In this document: in pieces, positions 22,972-35,215 of the stretch
Position numbering within the stretch: position 1 is the first letter of the stretch
Layout: each line of letters opens with the position of its first letter
Assembly (NCBI RefSeq): GCF_000764305.2
Contig: NW_025947338.1
Location: 62,001-126,000, forward strand
Direction: 5' to 3'
DNA: 64,000 nt
Origin: Hyalella azteca
Taxonomy: Eukaryota > Arthropoda > Malacostraca > Amphipoda > Hyalellidae
Made by a program: the position numbers and the translations under genes
Notes under the pieces: model-generated
The model's database searches: none
The model's input: only the letters and a program-made list of their open reading frames with translations
What the model was told of the DNA's origin: nothing

Positions 22972-25550
22972 GACTTTACGTTTTCGTCGACGAGAAAATG
23001 CGCTCTCTGTCACTCACTTCAATGAGTACTGAGTTATATTTTTTTTGCTATGTACAGTTAGCTCGCTTTAGGTTAGCAATGGCTTCTGTCTATGAAATAT
23101 TGATATATAGAATATGAAATAGTAATTAATCAATTTAATTCTCTTTTCAAAATAGATCTTGGTATATGTGACGAGCTTCAATCGAAGAAAAAAATATTCT
23201 TCCATTTGCGCATCAATTAAGACAATGATATCAATAATGAGCGAAGAGGAAAAAGGAAGAATACAATCTAAAAGCATTCAATCTCATCAGTCGGCAATTA
23301 GCCAACTTAGTGGCCGTTACTCTATATAAACTCACGCTTTATCTTTATCTTCATTAATCCCCTCCCCCCAAAGTAACAAATATATATTTTGCTCTAGGTC
23401 TGTTCAACATGATTCTACATGTTTCTTTGAAATGAGGTGACAGAAATTTTAATTTAAGGATATCATCATTGATTTTACCCAGTACGTCTGCCACCTTATG
23501 CCCGAGTTTGCTGCAATACAAAATTTGAAAATATTGTAATTCTCTACATAATTATTTCAATGGTGGATTCATCCTGAGATTTTTGTCTCAAAGAATTATC
23601 GTAATTCACCATTCAGCAAACCTCGTCGCTTTTAGTATTGTTAACTGTGACTTCTACATGTACTTACGTTCTGTTTAAAAGATTTAAGTAGATATTTTTA
23701 CTCTATCACTAAATTTTGGTGACCTAATCAAATGAGTCTGAATGTTCCAATTCAATTGTCCAATCCTTAATCCTATGCAGTGATTCACTGGCACAATCGG
23801 TCCACGTCTAACTCCACTCGGTCCCCAAATGAAATTTCATCTTGAGTGTTCACTGAATGAGATTAACCTCTGTTTAATAATTGTCTAATCTGTGCGAAAT
23901 TTTGAATAATTTCACTGTCAAATCTTCATTCAAGTCATTATATATTAAACGACTTTCTCGACGATTTAATACAAAGATTTTATCATAGAATGAATTCCAA
24001 TTCAGTCATTAAACCTCGAATAGGATTTGCATAAGTTATTTACACAATACTCCTCAAATTATTGATAAAAGTAAAAAAGCGAAATTCGCTTAAATGTATT
24101 CGAGAGAAAAGTAACACTCGAGAGCTTGTAGCATTCGAAACGGATAGCTAAAAGTCCAGCTATCATAGCAGCCTGCTTAAAATCGCTGGCAAATGATCAA
24201 ATTTACTAGAAAATTGCCACCGATAATTCGCCAAAGATTTCCAAATGGCAGTCACAAGCAGCCGTAGCAGGATCGTTTGGTCTATTACAACCGCTTGCAC
24301 GACAGCAATCGAAGCCCCTGCCTTAGGGCTTCATTTCGAGCTGCTGTGATTCTTTGGAGTCTTTCCAAAGGCTTTTTTACGAGCGCGGACCTCACGCGTC
24401 TCAGAAGGAACTCATTGAGTTCACAATGCCGACAGCGCTTAAACTCAAATAGATCTCTATTACAATTAGAAAGGCATGCCTGAGCCTACAGTCTGAGCAA
24501 GAATTGAGGTATGATCTGAGGTTCAAAACTGCCTAATCCTTAAATGATAATTGTTATTGACACTCGTGATCTGAATTTCGCCTGTTTAGTAATGTAATTA
24601 GTTAAGAAGTTTCATTAGTGTAATGGTGTTCAAACAAAAATTTTCCATTGATCTAAATTAAAAAGTTAGAAACTTCAACACATCGCTATAACGCAGAAAA
24701 TTATTATGCTTTCTCAATTCTTTTAAAACCGAAGAAGATCTCATAGGCCGGTTTGGTGAACAAAAATTAAGACGTTTTCAAAATTTTTGCTGCAATAATA
24801 GCATTTTTTTAATAATGACATGAAGCTGACGCTGCAAGCACTGCACTTTCGATGACTCTTCTTTTCTGAAGTTTCTATTTAACTCGGCGCACAGTATCAT
24901 GAATAAAAAAATGCAATTGATTATTTCGATTAATTAAATTTAAGGCAGCAAGAAAATTTCCTTGAAAGTCCACTCCATAATCATTTTTTTCGTTTGACAA
25001 CTATTCATTAGGCTTTTGTAGTCCGAAAACACGATAAAAATGTGGGGCAAATCTATAAATATTATTTAAGAAAATTGCAGCATTTCATGTCAAATTGTCA
25101 TTAATTTAACATAGTTGTTCTGATAGTTGATGATTGTTGAGCTATTGTTCAAAAAATACTTTAAAATGGTGAAATTATCGAACAAACGCAGTGAAAAACT
25201 TCAGCCACTGCAACCGTAAATTCTAATCAAGAGATTGGATGCACGAATGAGTCGAACTGCATTGAATTTATTTTAGATCTTCTTGAGATACCGCATTCAG
25301 CCCGGTTTCCGATAATATCCTCTCGCACAATGCACTTTTCAAGTGTGGTTGATTTTCTAAGAATATTCCTACATTTTTCATTTTGCTACCGATTATTTTA
25401 TGATTTTCCTTCTTAATCGTAAAAAAATACAGGAGAACAAAATAGACAAATTTCAAATTTCTAAAAAATCTTTTTTTTGAGAAAGTTCAGTATCGTATCT
25501 AATGCGAGAAAAGCAAAAGAGACAAAATAAAAATATTTAAAAGAAGAGAC
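22972..25550. other. AT-rich stretch, nothing recognised
   Basis: A GC-richer patch at about 24240-24480 has frames on both strands but no splice or family signal. The rest is plain AT-rich sequence. Confidence 0.45.
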
Positions 25551-25552
25551 TA

Positions 25553-25646
25553 CCTGCCTTGAATAGATTCAAGAAAGTCTACAAAATAAAATAGAATAGA
25601 CTTGAATGGATTCAAGTCCTGCCTTGAATAGATTCAAGAAAGTCTA
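25553..25646. repeat. Duplicated palindromic motif CTTGAATAGATTCAAG
   Basis: A 29-bp segment is present at 25553-25581 and 25618-25646 (65-bp period). A third inverted motif, CTTGAATGGATTCAAG, lies between them at 25601-25616. Each motif has 6-bp arms, CTTGAA and TTCAAG. Confidence 0.9.
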
Positions 25647-25655
25647 ATAGAATAT

Positions 25656-25844
25656 GTGGGTTTGTCAAAAGCAAGGAATTGTTGGCAAGGAATCACTTCT
25701 CGACAGCTCACAGAAACCGTTGGCGCGACGGAATCCTTTGAAGGAGAATCTCGAATTACGCAGCAGGTCTTGAGCGAATGCCTGAGCGGTAAGAAGACGC
25801 CGGGCGGAAGTGTGGCAGTGCGGGCAACGAAATTTGCAGCTTGA
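25656..25844 (+). CDS. Protein-like open frame, product unknown
   Basis: A GC-richer stretch reads GLSKARNCWQGITSRQLTET, then VGATESFEGESRITQQVLSE and a basic tail ending VAVRATKFAA and stop. Composition is protein-like, in contrast with the AT-rich surroundings. The opening codon is not ATG, so it would be a terminal exon. The acceptor is unclear; GTTTGTCAAAAG just inside is weak. The opposite strand is also open for 71 codons, so the coding strand is uncertain. No family recognised. Confidence 0.22.
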   Translation: MGLSKARNCWQGITSRQLTETVGATESFEGESRITQQVLSECLSGKKTPGGSVAVRATKFAA

Positions 25845-25849
25845 CGCAC

Positions 25850-27035
25850 AGCACTAAAAATTCCAGAAATAATGGAGTTTTCTAGTTAAAATTTTCGTTA
25901 AAGGCATGCTAGATTTCTTATAATGGCAACTGGGCATAATTTCAGGTAATTAAATGATTTGTATCTAATTGAAATTAAGTAATGAAAAATGTTATGCATA
26001 AACGAAGTAAGAGAGATAAAATTAGCAAATGAATTTTCGAGAGAGGGTATTTGACATATTTAGCCAAAATATTAATAATTATTGACGACGAATATTGTTC
26101 CCATGAACACATACTAACAAATCTGCATCCTAAACATCTATAGAGCTCAGATTGTAACATTATGCCACAAAAAACTGCAATTGCATGATAAAAATTGGGT
26201 TTAGATTTTGCGCCATTATAATTCTCATATAAATTCTCTGATGTTTGCAAACTTAAATTACTTTGTATGTTATTTTGAAGACATAATTACACTTGAACAT
26301 GGACTGTTTCTTTGATTATCTCACTGGAACGAAAGATTTGCTCATGTAAAAATAGGCATTTTTCTTACATACTCGCTGCAACGATATAATCATATACAAA
26401 CTGGTATATGTATTATATGTATACTGATACAACTATATAAATGCATGTTTTCATATAAAATTTTTAATTTCTAAACAATTTAATAATTAATATGAAATCG
26501 AAGCATTGGTCTTTGTATTAGTCTCTCAATGTCTTTAATTACTTCGAAATTAGAAATAAATTACTCACGTCCAAACCTGATACATAAAACGGATGCCTGT
26601 CACTGCATAAAACCATACAACAGAACAAAAATAATTTCAGTAGTGCCCATGTATGTATGTGAACGGTTTGATCACCGAAAGTTAAGTGGACTTTTCGGCT
26701 GATGCTTGCATGTAATTAATGTTTTGCGTGATCGTTTAAAGGCTGGCCTTGTGAGTATGGCAATTTTTCGCGGCATTGACGGTAAACTTTTTTTTTGCTA
26801 AAGTGAGCAGCATCTAAAGCTTTAACTGCAGGCAAAGGGGGCTTAATCAAAAAATTTCAACACGTGATTATTGTGAATACATTTTTGTAAAGACTCTTCA
26901 AACGCAGCGATGATGAATGAGTCTTGTTAACATGAGTCTTGTTACACAACGACGCTGAGTAAATACAAAGGCCTTTTTGATCACGTGCTTTGTCACAAGA
27001 AAACAGCTGCCTGACGAGCGTGTACAGTTAATTGT
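25850..27035. other. AT-rich stretch, nothing recognised
   Basis: No supportable feature. Confidence 0.5.
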
Positions 27036-27420
27036 GCACTGCTGTTACAATACCGTGCAACAGGTGCAGCAGCGCTGCTGTTACAATACCGTGCAACAGG
27101 TGCTGCAGCGCTGCTGTTACAATACCGTGCAACAGGTGCTGCAACAGATGTTGAATGCGTTTACGCAAAAACTGAATGATTGTGTTCTAATACGCGATGC
27201 TTCCTGTGAATGCCAGCAGCTTATCGTTCATCTTAACAAAGATACGAATTCACATTTGCATCTTTTCATTACAGAAATGCAAAATTATGCATTAAATAAT
27301 AAAATAATAATTGGATGCTCAGGAGAAGTGAATTACCAAATGATTCATGTTCTACTGCTAAACTTTGAATTTTTTTATTGCTTTGGACCTCACAAAAACA
27401 TAGATATTTTAATTTCATAA
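27036..27420 (+). CDS. Open frame in copy 1 of the 445-bp duplication, status uncertain
   Basis: The frame includes three copies of CCYNTVQQV(L/Q)QR from the 36-bp repeat, then MLNAFTQKLNDCVLIRDASC and ECQQLIVHLNKDTNSHLHLF, and stops at 27420. No ATG is placed at its start. Copy 2 (27554-27748) keeps the same frame with related residues (MLNAFTQILNGCVLVHDASC) and stops earlier. Across about 150 aligned bases I counted roughly 11 amino-acid-changing and 7 silent differences and no frame-breaking indel. This suggests at most weak constraint. No family recognised. Confidence 0.25.
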
Positions 27421-27980
27421 CCAAATTTTATCTTAATGATCAACTGACCCTAAAAGACCTAAGAGAACAGTCGATGTAAGAAACCTGAGTTATGATTGAA
27501 TAACATTGATGATTATTTGCCTTCCTTCTACAATTGCCTTCTCTCGTAGACAGCACTGCTGTTACAATACCGTGCAACAGGTGCTGCAGCAGATGTTGAA
27601 TGCGTTTACTCAAATACTGAATGGTTGTGTGCTAGTACACGATGCTTCATGTGAATGCCAACCTCTTATCGTTCATCTTCACAGAGATGCGAATTCATAT
27701 TTGCATCTTTTCATTACGGAAATGCGAAATTATGCATTAAATAATTAAATAATAATTGGATGCTTAGGAGAAGTGAAATTATTACTGTTATACTGCTAAA
27801 CTTTAATTTTTTTTTTATTGCTTTAGAACTCACCGAATATATATTTTTTTAACTTTCACTACCGAATTTTATCTTATTGATCAACTGACCCTAGAAGAAC
27901 AGTCGATGTAACAAACCAGAGTTAATTGACTGAATAATATTGAGGATTATTTGCCTTCCTTCTACAATTGCCTTATTTCG
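27036..27980. repeat. Tandem duplication, 445-bp period, with a 36-bp triplication in the first copy
   Basis: Copy 1 (about 27036-27550) and copy 2 (about 27551-27980) are clearly related along their length. Both begin GCACTGCTGTTACAATACCG and end TTGCCTTCCTTCTACAATTG followed by CCTT. In copy 1 a 36-bp piece (GCTGCTGTTACAATACCGTG...) is present three times in tandem, in copy 2 once. Similarity is highest in the first 190 bp of the shared part. Confidence 0.93.
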
Positions 27981-27984
27981 TAGC

Positions 27985-30900
27985 AGGTTAAAGGGCTCGT
28001 GCAACTGCGTTCGAATATCATTTAATTTGATATCAATTGATTTACGATGGTCCGATTCTGGCTTCTTTGTTCAAATTAATAAATTTATTTATATTTCAAG
28101 TGGCGTGTTTCTAAATACTGCCATACGCTGTCAGTGCGCGGTTGTCACAGAAGACAAACGTGCAACAGTGGAGCGCTTGTTCGGTGCTCAGGAATAATAC
28201 GGCGAGAGAAGGGAGACCATGGACCACATGTGAGCGTTGTTAGCCTCCATCTCGAGTCTTGATACTTACGTCGGTGTCCAGTCTACGCCTCCATGTGACG
28301 GACAGCTGGCGTAATTTCGTACAACTGTTTGTACGAAAATTATCGTAATTTGTAATAACATTGAATAAAATATATGATATACATTATATTATTTTCATAG
28401 TAATTATTTCATCGAATATTTATAACTAGGGATTTTTATACGCCTATCACAAACTCAATCTCTATCTCACAGTAGAATATCACTTGACGATGACGCTTGA
28501 CCATCTCAAATTGGAGATAAAAAGACTTATATTTTTATTTCAACGATCTGATAAATTAAATTGATCCTAAAAATTGTAAATTTTTCCATCATAGTGTTTC
28601 TTAAACCTTGAATTACGAGGATTATCTCTTGGAAGTATGAAATTTATATTTAAATTGAAAACATTATTACGAGTAGAACCTTGCACGTGCATTTATCAAT
28701 ATTCATCGAGACCCTTTCTCTTCTTAAAGGGAGCTGAGGTATTAACTTGGGCGGCATATAATAATTGCATGTTAGCCGCGCATAAATAAAGTGGTAGTCA
28801 TGATGCAATGGAAGTCATGAAGACATGGACGTGTCGTCAGATTGCTCGAGGCAAGACATCATTGCCTAAATTAAAGCAACTCGGATCATGGGTGCGCAGC
28901 CGTCTTTACTCGTTAAAATAATAAAGTTAATATCTGAACGCAATGTATCCTGAGTATACGCTATTGCTTTCACGACATTCTCATTGGCTTCTTGACAAGA
29001 TCAGATAAAATTATTAAAGTCAACGAGCTAACTTTTGTTAGCTAACTTTTTTGCTGTTAGTTGCAGTGTCAAATAAAAACCAATTTAAAGTTGAGGAGAA
29101 GCAAAAAAAAAAATCATGCCATCAGATAGAATCAATCGCATGGCAAAGAAGACATTGAACTCAATTAAGTATGGAATAAAAGCGCATCTAAAATAAGTTT
29201 AAAACGAATTATTCAATTTTTTTTTCGTGAGAAATTTGTAAATGTTTAATCTAGTTTTGAGGTCTTCCTTAATCGAGCTGGCAGTTATCCTGATCTTTTG
29301 AATCCAACTCTTATTTATTTATTGATATTCCATTGACAACTCATTTTTCACAATTTATTATTTTTTTATACATTGAAGTCACCTCTGAACTATTTTCATC
29401 ATTACACGTGTTGATATCGAATTCTTTTTATCCGTTTTCAATCGCCGCCATCTTACCCTGCCATTAGTGTTAATATATAAAATGATCATTTAAAAAGAAA
29501 GAGCATGATATTTGAGATGAGTTTGGTTTCAAGCGAGCGTTTGTGTCATGAAATTCATTACAGCAGTAAATCTTATATTGCGTTTGGAGATCGTCAGCTA
29601 TTCGTATTCCCGCCTCTACAAATGCCTAGATCTGAATCCCCAAGAATATTTACACGAAGTTTATATATAATTTTTCTACTGACGCATTAAAATCTCCCTC
29701 AATTTTAGTAAAAAAGGACATTAAAACATTTTCAAAGCTAAACAAGGCATGAGAAATTTTCCAGGATGATTTTTCCGCTGATGCAAAATGAGGTTAATTA
29801 AACCTTTGAACCTTAATTAAACTTTCGTTAAATTCAGACGAGGCTGAGCCTTCAATGTAAACAGATAGCAGATGCTTTATTAAGATTAGTTCAGAGCTGC
29901 TTATATGTACGTAAAGGCTGCTTATATATGTATACGCTTATACTGCTTCATTTGTTCGTTGATTCACTGCATCGTATTCATGCTGTGTCGTGCGGTGTGA
30001 TGTGACTGGTACCTAGTGTTTTATTTATATTAATTTTGTCCACCTTCTTATTCTACATACCTTGAAAATTTTTCAACACGGATGAGTGCGTGCAAAAAAG
30101 TGCAATATCTTTAGAGAGATTGAAAGTTAGGCTATAAAAACATTATTATTTATTATTTCAATTTAATAAGATGAAATCGATGAACAATCCCATTTTAATT
30201 CAATTCTCTGTACATTTTGCGACTTTTTAATAAATAATTTAAGGCGCTGTCCACAACATTAGTTTTACATACATGGCGTGAATTGTTATCATGCGGTGAA
30301 TCTAAGCAAAGTATTTTTAATTTTCCCTCTTTAAACCATTTTCTTAATAAAATCTTACTTATTATTACCAGCGATTGAATAAATACCATATAATTGCAAC
30401 TCCATTTAAGAACGAAGTACGTCATATTGCTCAACTCGTTCACAACGAGCCCGTTACGCGAACTTCAAATTGGACGTGGTTTTTTTCTGGTCGACTTGGT
30501 CGCATGAGGCAATTTAAGGGTCGCTTTAGATGGCTTGACGCTCGCTCTATTAAAGCAATTCTGGGCCTGTTTTTTAAGAGAGAACTACTCTCGCCTCAAC
30601 TGGGACATGCGTCGAGCTTGGGAACTAGGTTCTGTTTTATTTTATTTTTCTTGTGTATACTATGAGCTCGTGAGACAACTTTGTGCTCATAATTGTAATT
30701 CATAAGGCTACGTTTTTGGCAAACATGGTTTGGATTTTTTCCTCGTTTGTTCGTGAGCAAAATAAATTTTAATTGATGCAATACTTTATTTAATAAAAAA
30801 GTTACTTTCCTGTCAATAGATAAAATGTCGAAAAACAATGTGACTAAATTTACTTACAATTACTGTAGCTTCAAATCTGCACAGATCAGCATTTTCCGAA

Positions 30901-31290
30901 ACCACCTCGCAACCGCAGGTATTCACCCCAAACATCGTCGGTTCCTGAAGCAAGAAATTTCCCATGACCAAAGCAATATCTTGGTTTTTTGTGTATGGTG
31001 GGACTGCGTCTTGCTTCGGAGGGATGCTCTGTAATTTGCATGCGGTGTCATTACGACAGAGACAAGAGGGCGGTACGAGTCACGCTCCCCGACCAGCCGC
31101 ACGTCGTCGACCAATTTTCTGGTGCCTGTGGGGAAGGTCCGGGCCAGAGGCCAACGTAAGGAGCCTTATGCCTCTGCAAGGACCCGAGTTGCCAGCGAGG
31201 ATCTTATGCCATGGCAAGGCAGGAAACAAATTATATGTTATTCGTGCTACAATATAAGCCAGCAGGAAAAACACTTGTGCCATGTCATGG
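27985..31290. other. AT-rich stretch with GC-richer patches, no gene assigned
   Basis: Patches at about 30420-30620 and 31040-31230 carry frames of up to 97 codons in several registers. None is supported by paired splice sites or a recognisable family. The remainder is plain. Confidence 0.4.
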
Positions 31291-31294
31291 ACCA

Positions 31295-31441
31295 GGGCCT
31301 ATACTTTCAAAAAAAAAGTTAAGAGATCGTAAGTTCATTAGCTAATCATTGACGGCCTTTCAAGCAAAATCTACTAATCATAGACAAGGAAATAGAGCGT
31401 AAGTTCTTAAGTTCACTTAGCGAGATTTGAAATATAGGCCC
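31295..31441. mobile_element. MITE-like element, copy 2 (about 147 bp)
   Basis: Starts GGGCCTATACTTTCAAA and ends with its near inverse, TTTGAAATATAGGCCC. The interior closely matches copy 1 at 12585-12728, including GAGATCGTAAGTTCAT and TCATTGACGGCCTTTCAAGC. Same orientation as copy 1. The flanking bases show no clear target-site duplication. Confidence 0.75.
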
Positions 31442-32066
31442 AGTAGGCAATCCCGACCACAGGCCGCGTCTTGAACCTGCACCAAGACGATGCGTGAAGT
31501 CAATCCTTATGCCGCCTCATGTCGACGCCTCGGTCAGAGGTCAAACAATTATCTAAACCCAGGATTTTTTTAACGGCAAAGTTATTATTTCCTACCAATT
31601 TCTGCATAACTACATATAGAGTCCAACTAGAGGCCCAAGCTTCCCATGACCGTATTTTAATTTCAATTAATAAAATGAAATACACGAATACATGCAAACT
31701 AAAATACTTGCCATCAATATATTGCATTGTAGTCCGAATGTGTTGGAAAGTAACCTTACCTGAAGTGAATGTCTAACTTAACTAAATTTCAAGTGCCTAG
31801 AGAACCTTATCACAGGAAACTTAGTTTATTTCACGAGGGTCGTTACCTCCAAGCTAGGCATTCTCTATACAATACAACTGTTGTAATTTTGACTTGCGGC
31901 CTCAGCAATTAATATCTCTCAGTCACAGCGCCGTTGATATTACAGTAATGCAGGTGATTCTGGTGCTACTAGTGACAACATGCGGCTTGACTTGATGTGC
32001 TGCGGGTTAGCAGTTAGCAGACTCAGCAGTTGACTGCATCACACTGTTGGTGCTGATCAGTGTCAA
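31442..32066. other. No gene seen
   Basis: Mixed sequence with short frames only. Confidence 0.5.
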
Positions 32067-32437
32067 GCACACGCTGCTGATGGCAGTCAGGATGCAGCAC
32101 GCTGCTGATGACAGTCAGGATGCAGCACGCTGCCGATGGCAGTCAGGATGCAGCACGCTGCTGATGACAGTCAGGATGCAGCATGCTGCTGATGGCAGTC
32201 AGGATGCAGCACGCTGCTAACGACAGTCAGGATGCAGCACGCTGCTGATGGCAGTCAGGATGCAGCATGCTGCTGATGACAGTCATGATGCAGCACGCTG
32301 CTGATGGCAGTCAGGATGCAGCACGCTGATGCTGATGATGGCAGTCAGGATGCAGCATGCTGCTGATGACAGTCAGGATGCAGCACGCTGCTGATGGCAG
32401 TCAGGATGCAGCATGCTGCTGATGGCAGTCAGGATGC
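32067..32437. repeat. 28-bp minisatellite, 13 copies, two-unit higher-order pattern
   Basis: Unit core CACGCTGCTGATGGCAGTCA followed by GGATGCAG. The units alternate between GATGGC and GATGAC for the first nine copies, so the real repeat is a 56-bp dimer. Copy 10 has a 6-bp insertion and breaks the alternation. Units with CATG contain the perfect palindrome GCAGCATGCTGC. Confidence 0.95.
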
Positions 32438-33388
32438 CACTGACATGCCACAGTGTCAGGCGTCACGTGAGAACGTAACGCAGAGCTTCGTCCATGACAC
32501 CTGCGCTCAGGCCGTGCAGCTGCAATGCTCATGACGACGCATTTGTCCTCATATTTGTTATGTTAATGTTACTTTTTAAGCACATTAAAATTCAAATGTT
32601 TGTGTTCACATGCTATTATGCTCGCCATATCACGGGATAGTAGCTCAATTAGGCTCTCCCATGTATAGAGAGAATGAGCAACAACTGCCCGATTTGATAT
32701 TTTGTAATGCTAAGGACATTAGTGCATTATTCAAAAATGAATTTCTTATTCTGATTAATTAACATTATTTGCAGTTCATTCGAAATAACGAATTATTTAT
32801 TGTTCTTCTCGAGCTGATGTAACATTCAGCTTCTTCAGAAATTGAATGCTTGCTGAGCAGAAAAAATAAATGTATGATAGTAGCAAAAACTTTTACTCAT
32901 AATGCCGGCACGGACGATGAACTGAACTAAGAAGACTCATTATGAACCCCATCTGCCTCAAAGCAATATGGTGCACGAAAGATGGTAAATAGTGCTGCCT
33001 AGATATGAAGATAAAAACTAACGTGTGACTATAAATGTCCAGTACAAAAGAAGTTTGAATCTAAATAGGCAGCTCGTCTCGACTTTGAGAGGAAGTCTCT
33101 ATCGTAACGGGTGTTAAAAGTCTAGCATTTTTGTTGCCGAAGGAAGATTCAAGGGAGGAGCTGGCAGAACAAAGCCTGAGATATTTCTCGCGTACGCGTG
33201 GGAATTGCTGCGAGTCTCGCAAACAAACGCATTTTGCTGCCTTTTTCTCAGGTTCAGATTACGCGCTCAAGCTGGGAAACTCTGGCGCCCGGGATGCTGA
33301 TATCTCGTGCAACACATGAACGATGTTCATTTTCATGAACTGGGCAGCTTGACCTAATGAAACTCCTACCAATTTAAGGGTGACTATT
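32438..33388. other. No gene seen
   Basis: A GC-richer patch at about 33130-33310 holds a 62-codon frame without splice or family support. Confidence 0.45.
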
Positions 33389-33830
33389 TTTTCGTATGTT
33401 CAACTAATTTTTATTAGGTGAATAATATTGTTCGTTAGTTCAACTGTATTTTATTAGGTGAATAATTTTGTTCGTTAGTTCAACTATTCTTTATTTGGTG
33501 AATGATTTTGTTCGTTAGTTCAACTATTCATTATTAGGTGAATAGTTGTTCGTTAGTTCAACTATTTTTTATTGGGTGAATAATTTTGTTCGTTAGTTTA
33601 ACTATTCATTATTAGGTGAATAGTTGTTCGTTAGTTCAACTATTTTTTATTAGGTGAATAATATTGTTCGTAAGTTCAATTATTCATTATTAGGTGAATA
33701 GTTGTTCGTTAATTCAACTATTCTCTATTAGGGGAATCGTTCCTGGTTAGTTCAACTATTCTTTATTAGGTGAATAGATGTTCAGTAGTTCAGCAGTTCG
33801 TTTTTAAGCGAATAGTTGTTGGTTAAGATA
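33389..33830. repeat. 38-40 bp minisatellite with hairpin units, about 11 copies
   Basis: Unit TTCGTTAGTTCAACTATTC, a spacer such as ATTATTAGGT, then GAATAGTTG. In the 38-bp units CAACTATTC and GAATAGTTG pair perfectly as a 9-bp stem around a 10-base loop. Longer units have the right arm changed to GAATAATTTTG and lose the pairing. Confidence 0.93.
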
Positions 33831-33932
33831 TCAGAGGTCACTTGCATTACTCGTTGCAAGCATTGCCTCNGTGAATAGTTGTTGGTTAAGATACCAGATG
33901 TCACTTGCATGACTCGTTGCAAGCATTGCTCA
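33808..33932. other. Single-N gap with near-identical flanks (63-bp offset)
   Basis: An N at 33870 separates two copies of a roughly 60-bp segment starting GAATAGTTGTTGGTTAAGAT, with about five differences. It is either a real repeat unit or two alleles placed side by side by the assembler. Confidence 0.8.
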
Positions 33933-34555
33933 GGGCTTAGCTGCTTCCCTTCAAATGGCTTTAACAAATTTATCTGTTCAGCTGATAGCTTCTAACGAGG
34001 ATAAGTTTCTGTGCGATCGTGGATGCTAGCGAAATATTATGTCTTATAAGTTAACATACAAGAGAAACTAGCATGAATAAATATTTTACCCCATTAAAGA
34101 GTTCAGTAAACTTCAAGTTTAATAACAAACAATTGAAGATTAATCTATCTCTGAGTCACCAGCAGCGTATGTGACCTCCACTGAATTGATATTCTGTAGG
34201 AGAACCATAAACTCTTATACAAATAACAGAATATTTCTTACCAACTCCACTAGAAGTTATGATCCAAAAGAATTACAGAAAATATTTAAGTAAGGTACGT
34301 TTGCTTGTAGAAATCATTTTGAAATAGTTATAACTCAGGAATGAAAATAAATGAAAAATTTATTCAGAAGTCGTGCATACCTACGTATATCTAAGCAACG
34401 TGGGCTTCTCATTCAAATTAAGGTCCACTTGATCACTGGACCTCCCAAATAAAAATTAATTAAGAGTTGAACACCTCTGTTTTTATGATGGTTATGCAGT
34501 GGCTCCTCTGAAATAGATTTCTTAGCATGATGTTTCTTCGTTGCTTTTGCTAACG

Positions 34556-35215
34556 AACCATTTATTATACGCATATGTGCTCAATCAAATTATTTTTTTG
34601 TAAAGTTCTGCCCGTAACAAGTAATCATTGGAATCGTCATTATTACATTTTTTTATTGTAAATGGGTTTCCCAATTCATCTTCTCAATTCGTCGAACTAT
34701 AGATACAAAAATTCCATTTATCATGGCAACTATTATTCATTTAGTTCTATTGAAAAAAATACGAGTCGATTATTCACTAAAATACGCCTAAATTTTCTAC
34801 AGTTATTAATTTATAACAAATATTTTGTTGTTCAACTCTGTTGTCCTTATTTAGCTGCTATGATTGATCATTTGGTCGTTGAGCCAAAAACCATTTATTA
34901 CACGCATATGCGCCCAATCAAATTAATTTTTTGTTAAGTTCTGTCCGTAACAAATAATCATTGGAATCATCATTATTACATTTTTTATTGTATATGGGTT
35001 TCCCAATTCATCTTCGTCGAACAATATATCAACAAAAATTCCATTTATCAGGGCAACTATTATTATTTTCGTTTTATTGAAAGAAATAGTCGATTATTCA
35101 CTAAAATACGACTAAATTTTCTACAGTGATCTATTTTTAACAAATATTTCGTTATCCAACTGAACTGTCCTTATTTAACTGGTATGATTGATCATTTGAT
35201 CGTTGAGCCAGGCCA
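34556..35215. repeat. Tandem duplication, about 332-bp period
   Basis: Copies 34556-34888 and 34889-35215 share CCATTTATTA(T/C)ACGCATATG at the start, GGGTTTCCCAATTCATCTTC in the middle and TGATTGATCATTTG(G/A)TCGTT near the end. Differences are many small substitutions and short indels. The open frame in copy 1 is broken in copy 2, so it is not coding. Confidence 0.93.

Noticed and set aside
33389..33830. CRISPR-like array
   Set aside because: Units are contiguous and vary together; there are no unique spacers, and the window is eukaryotic.
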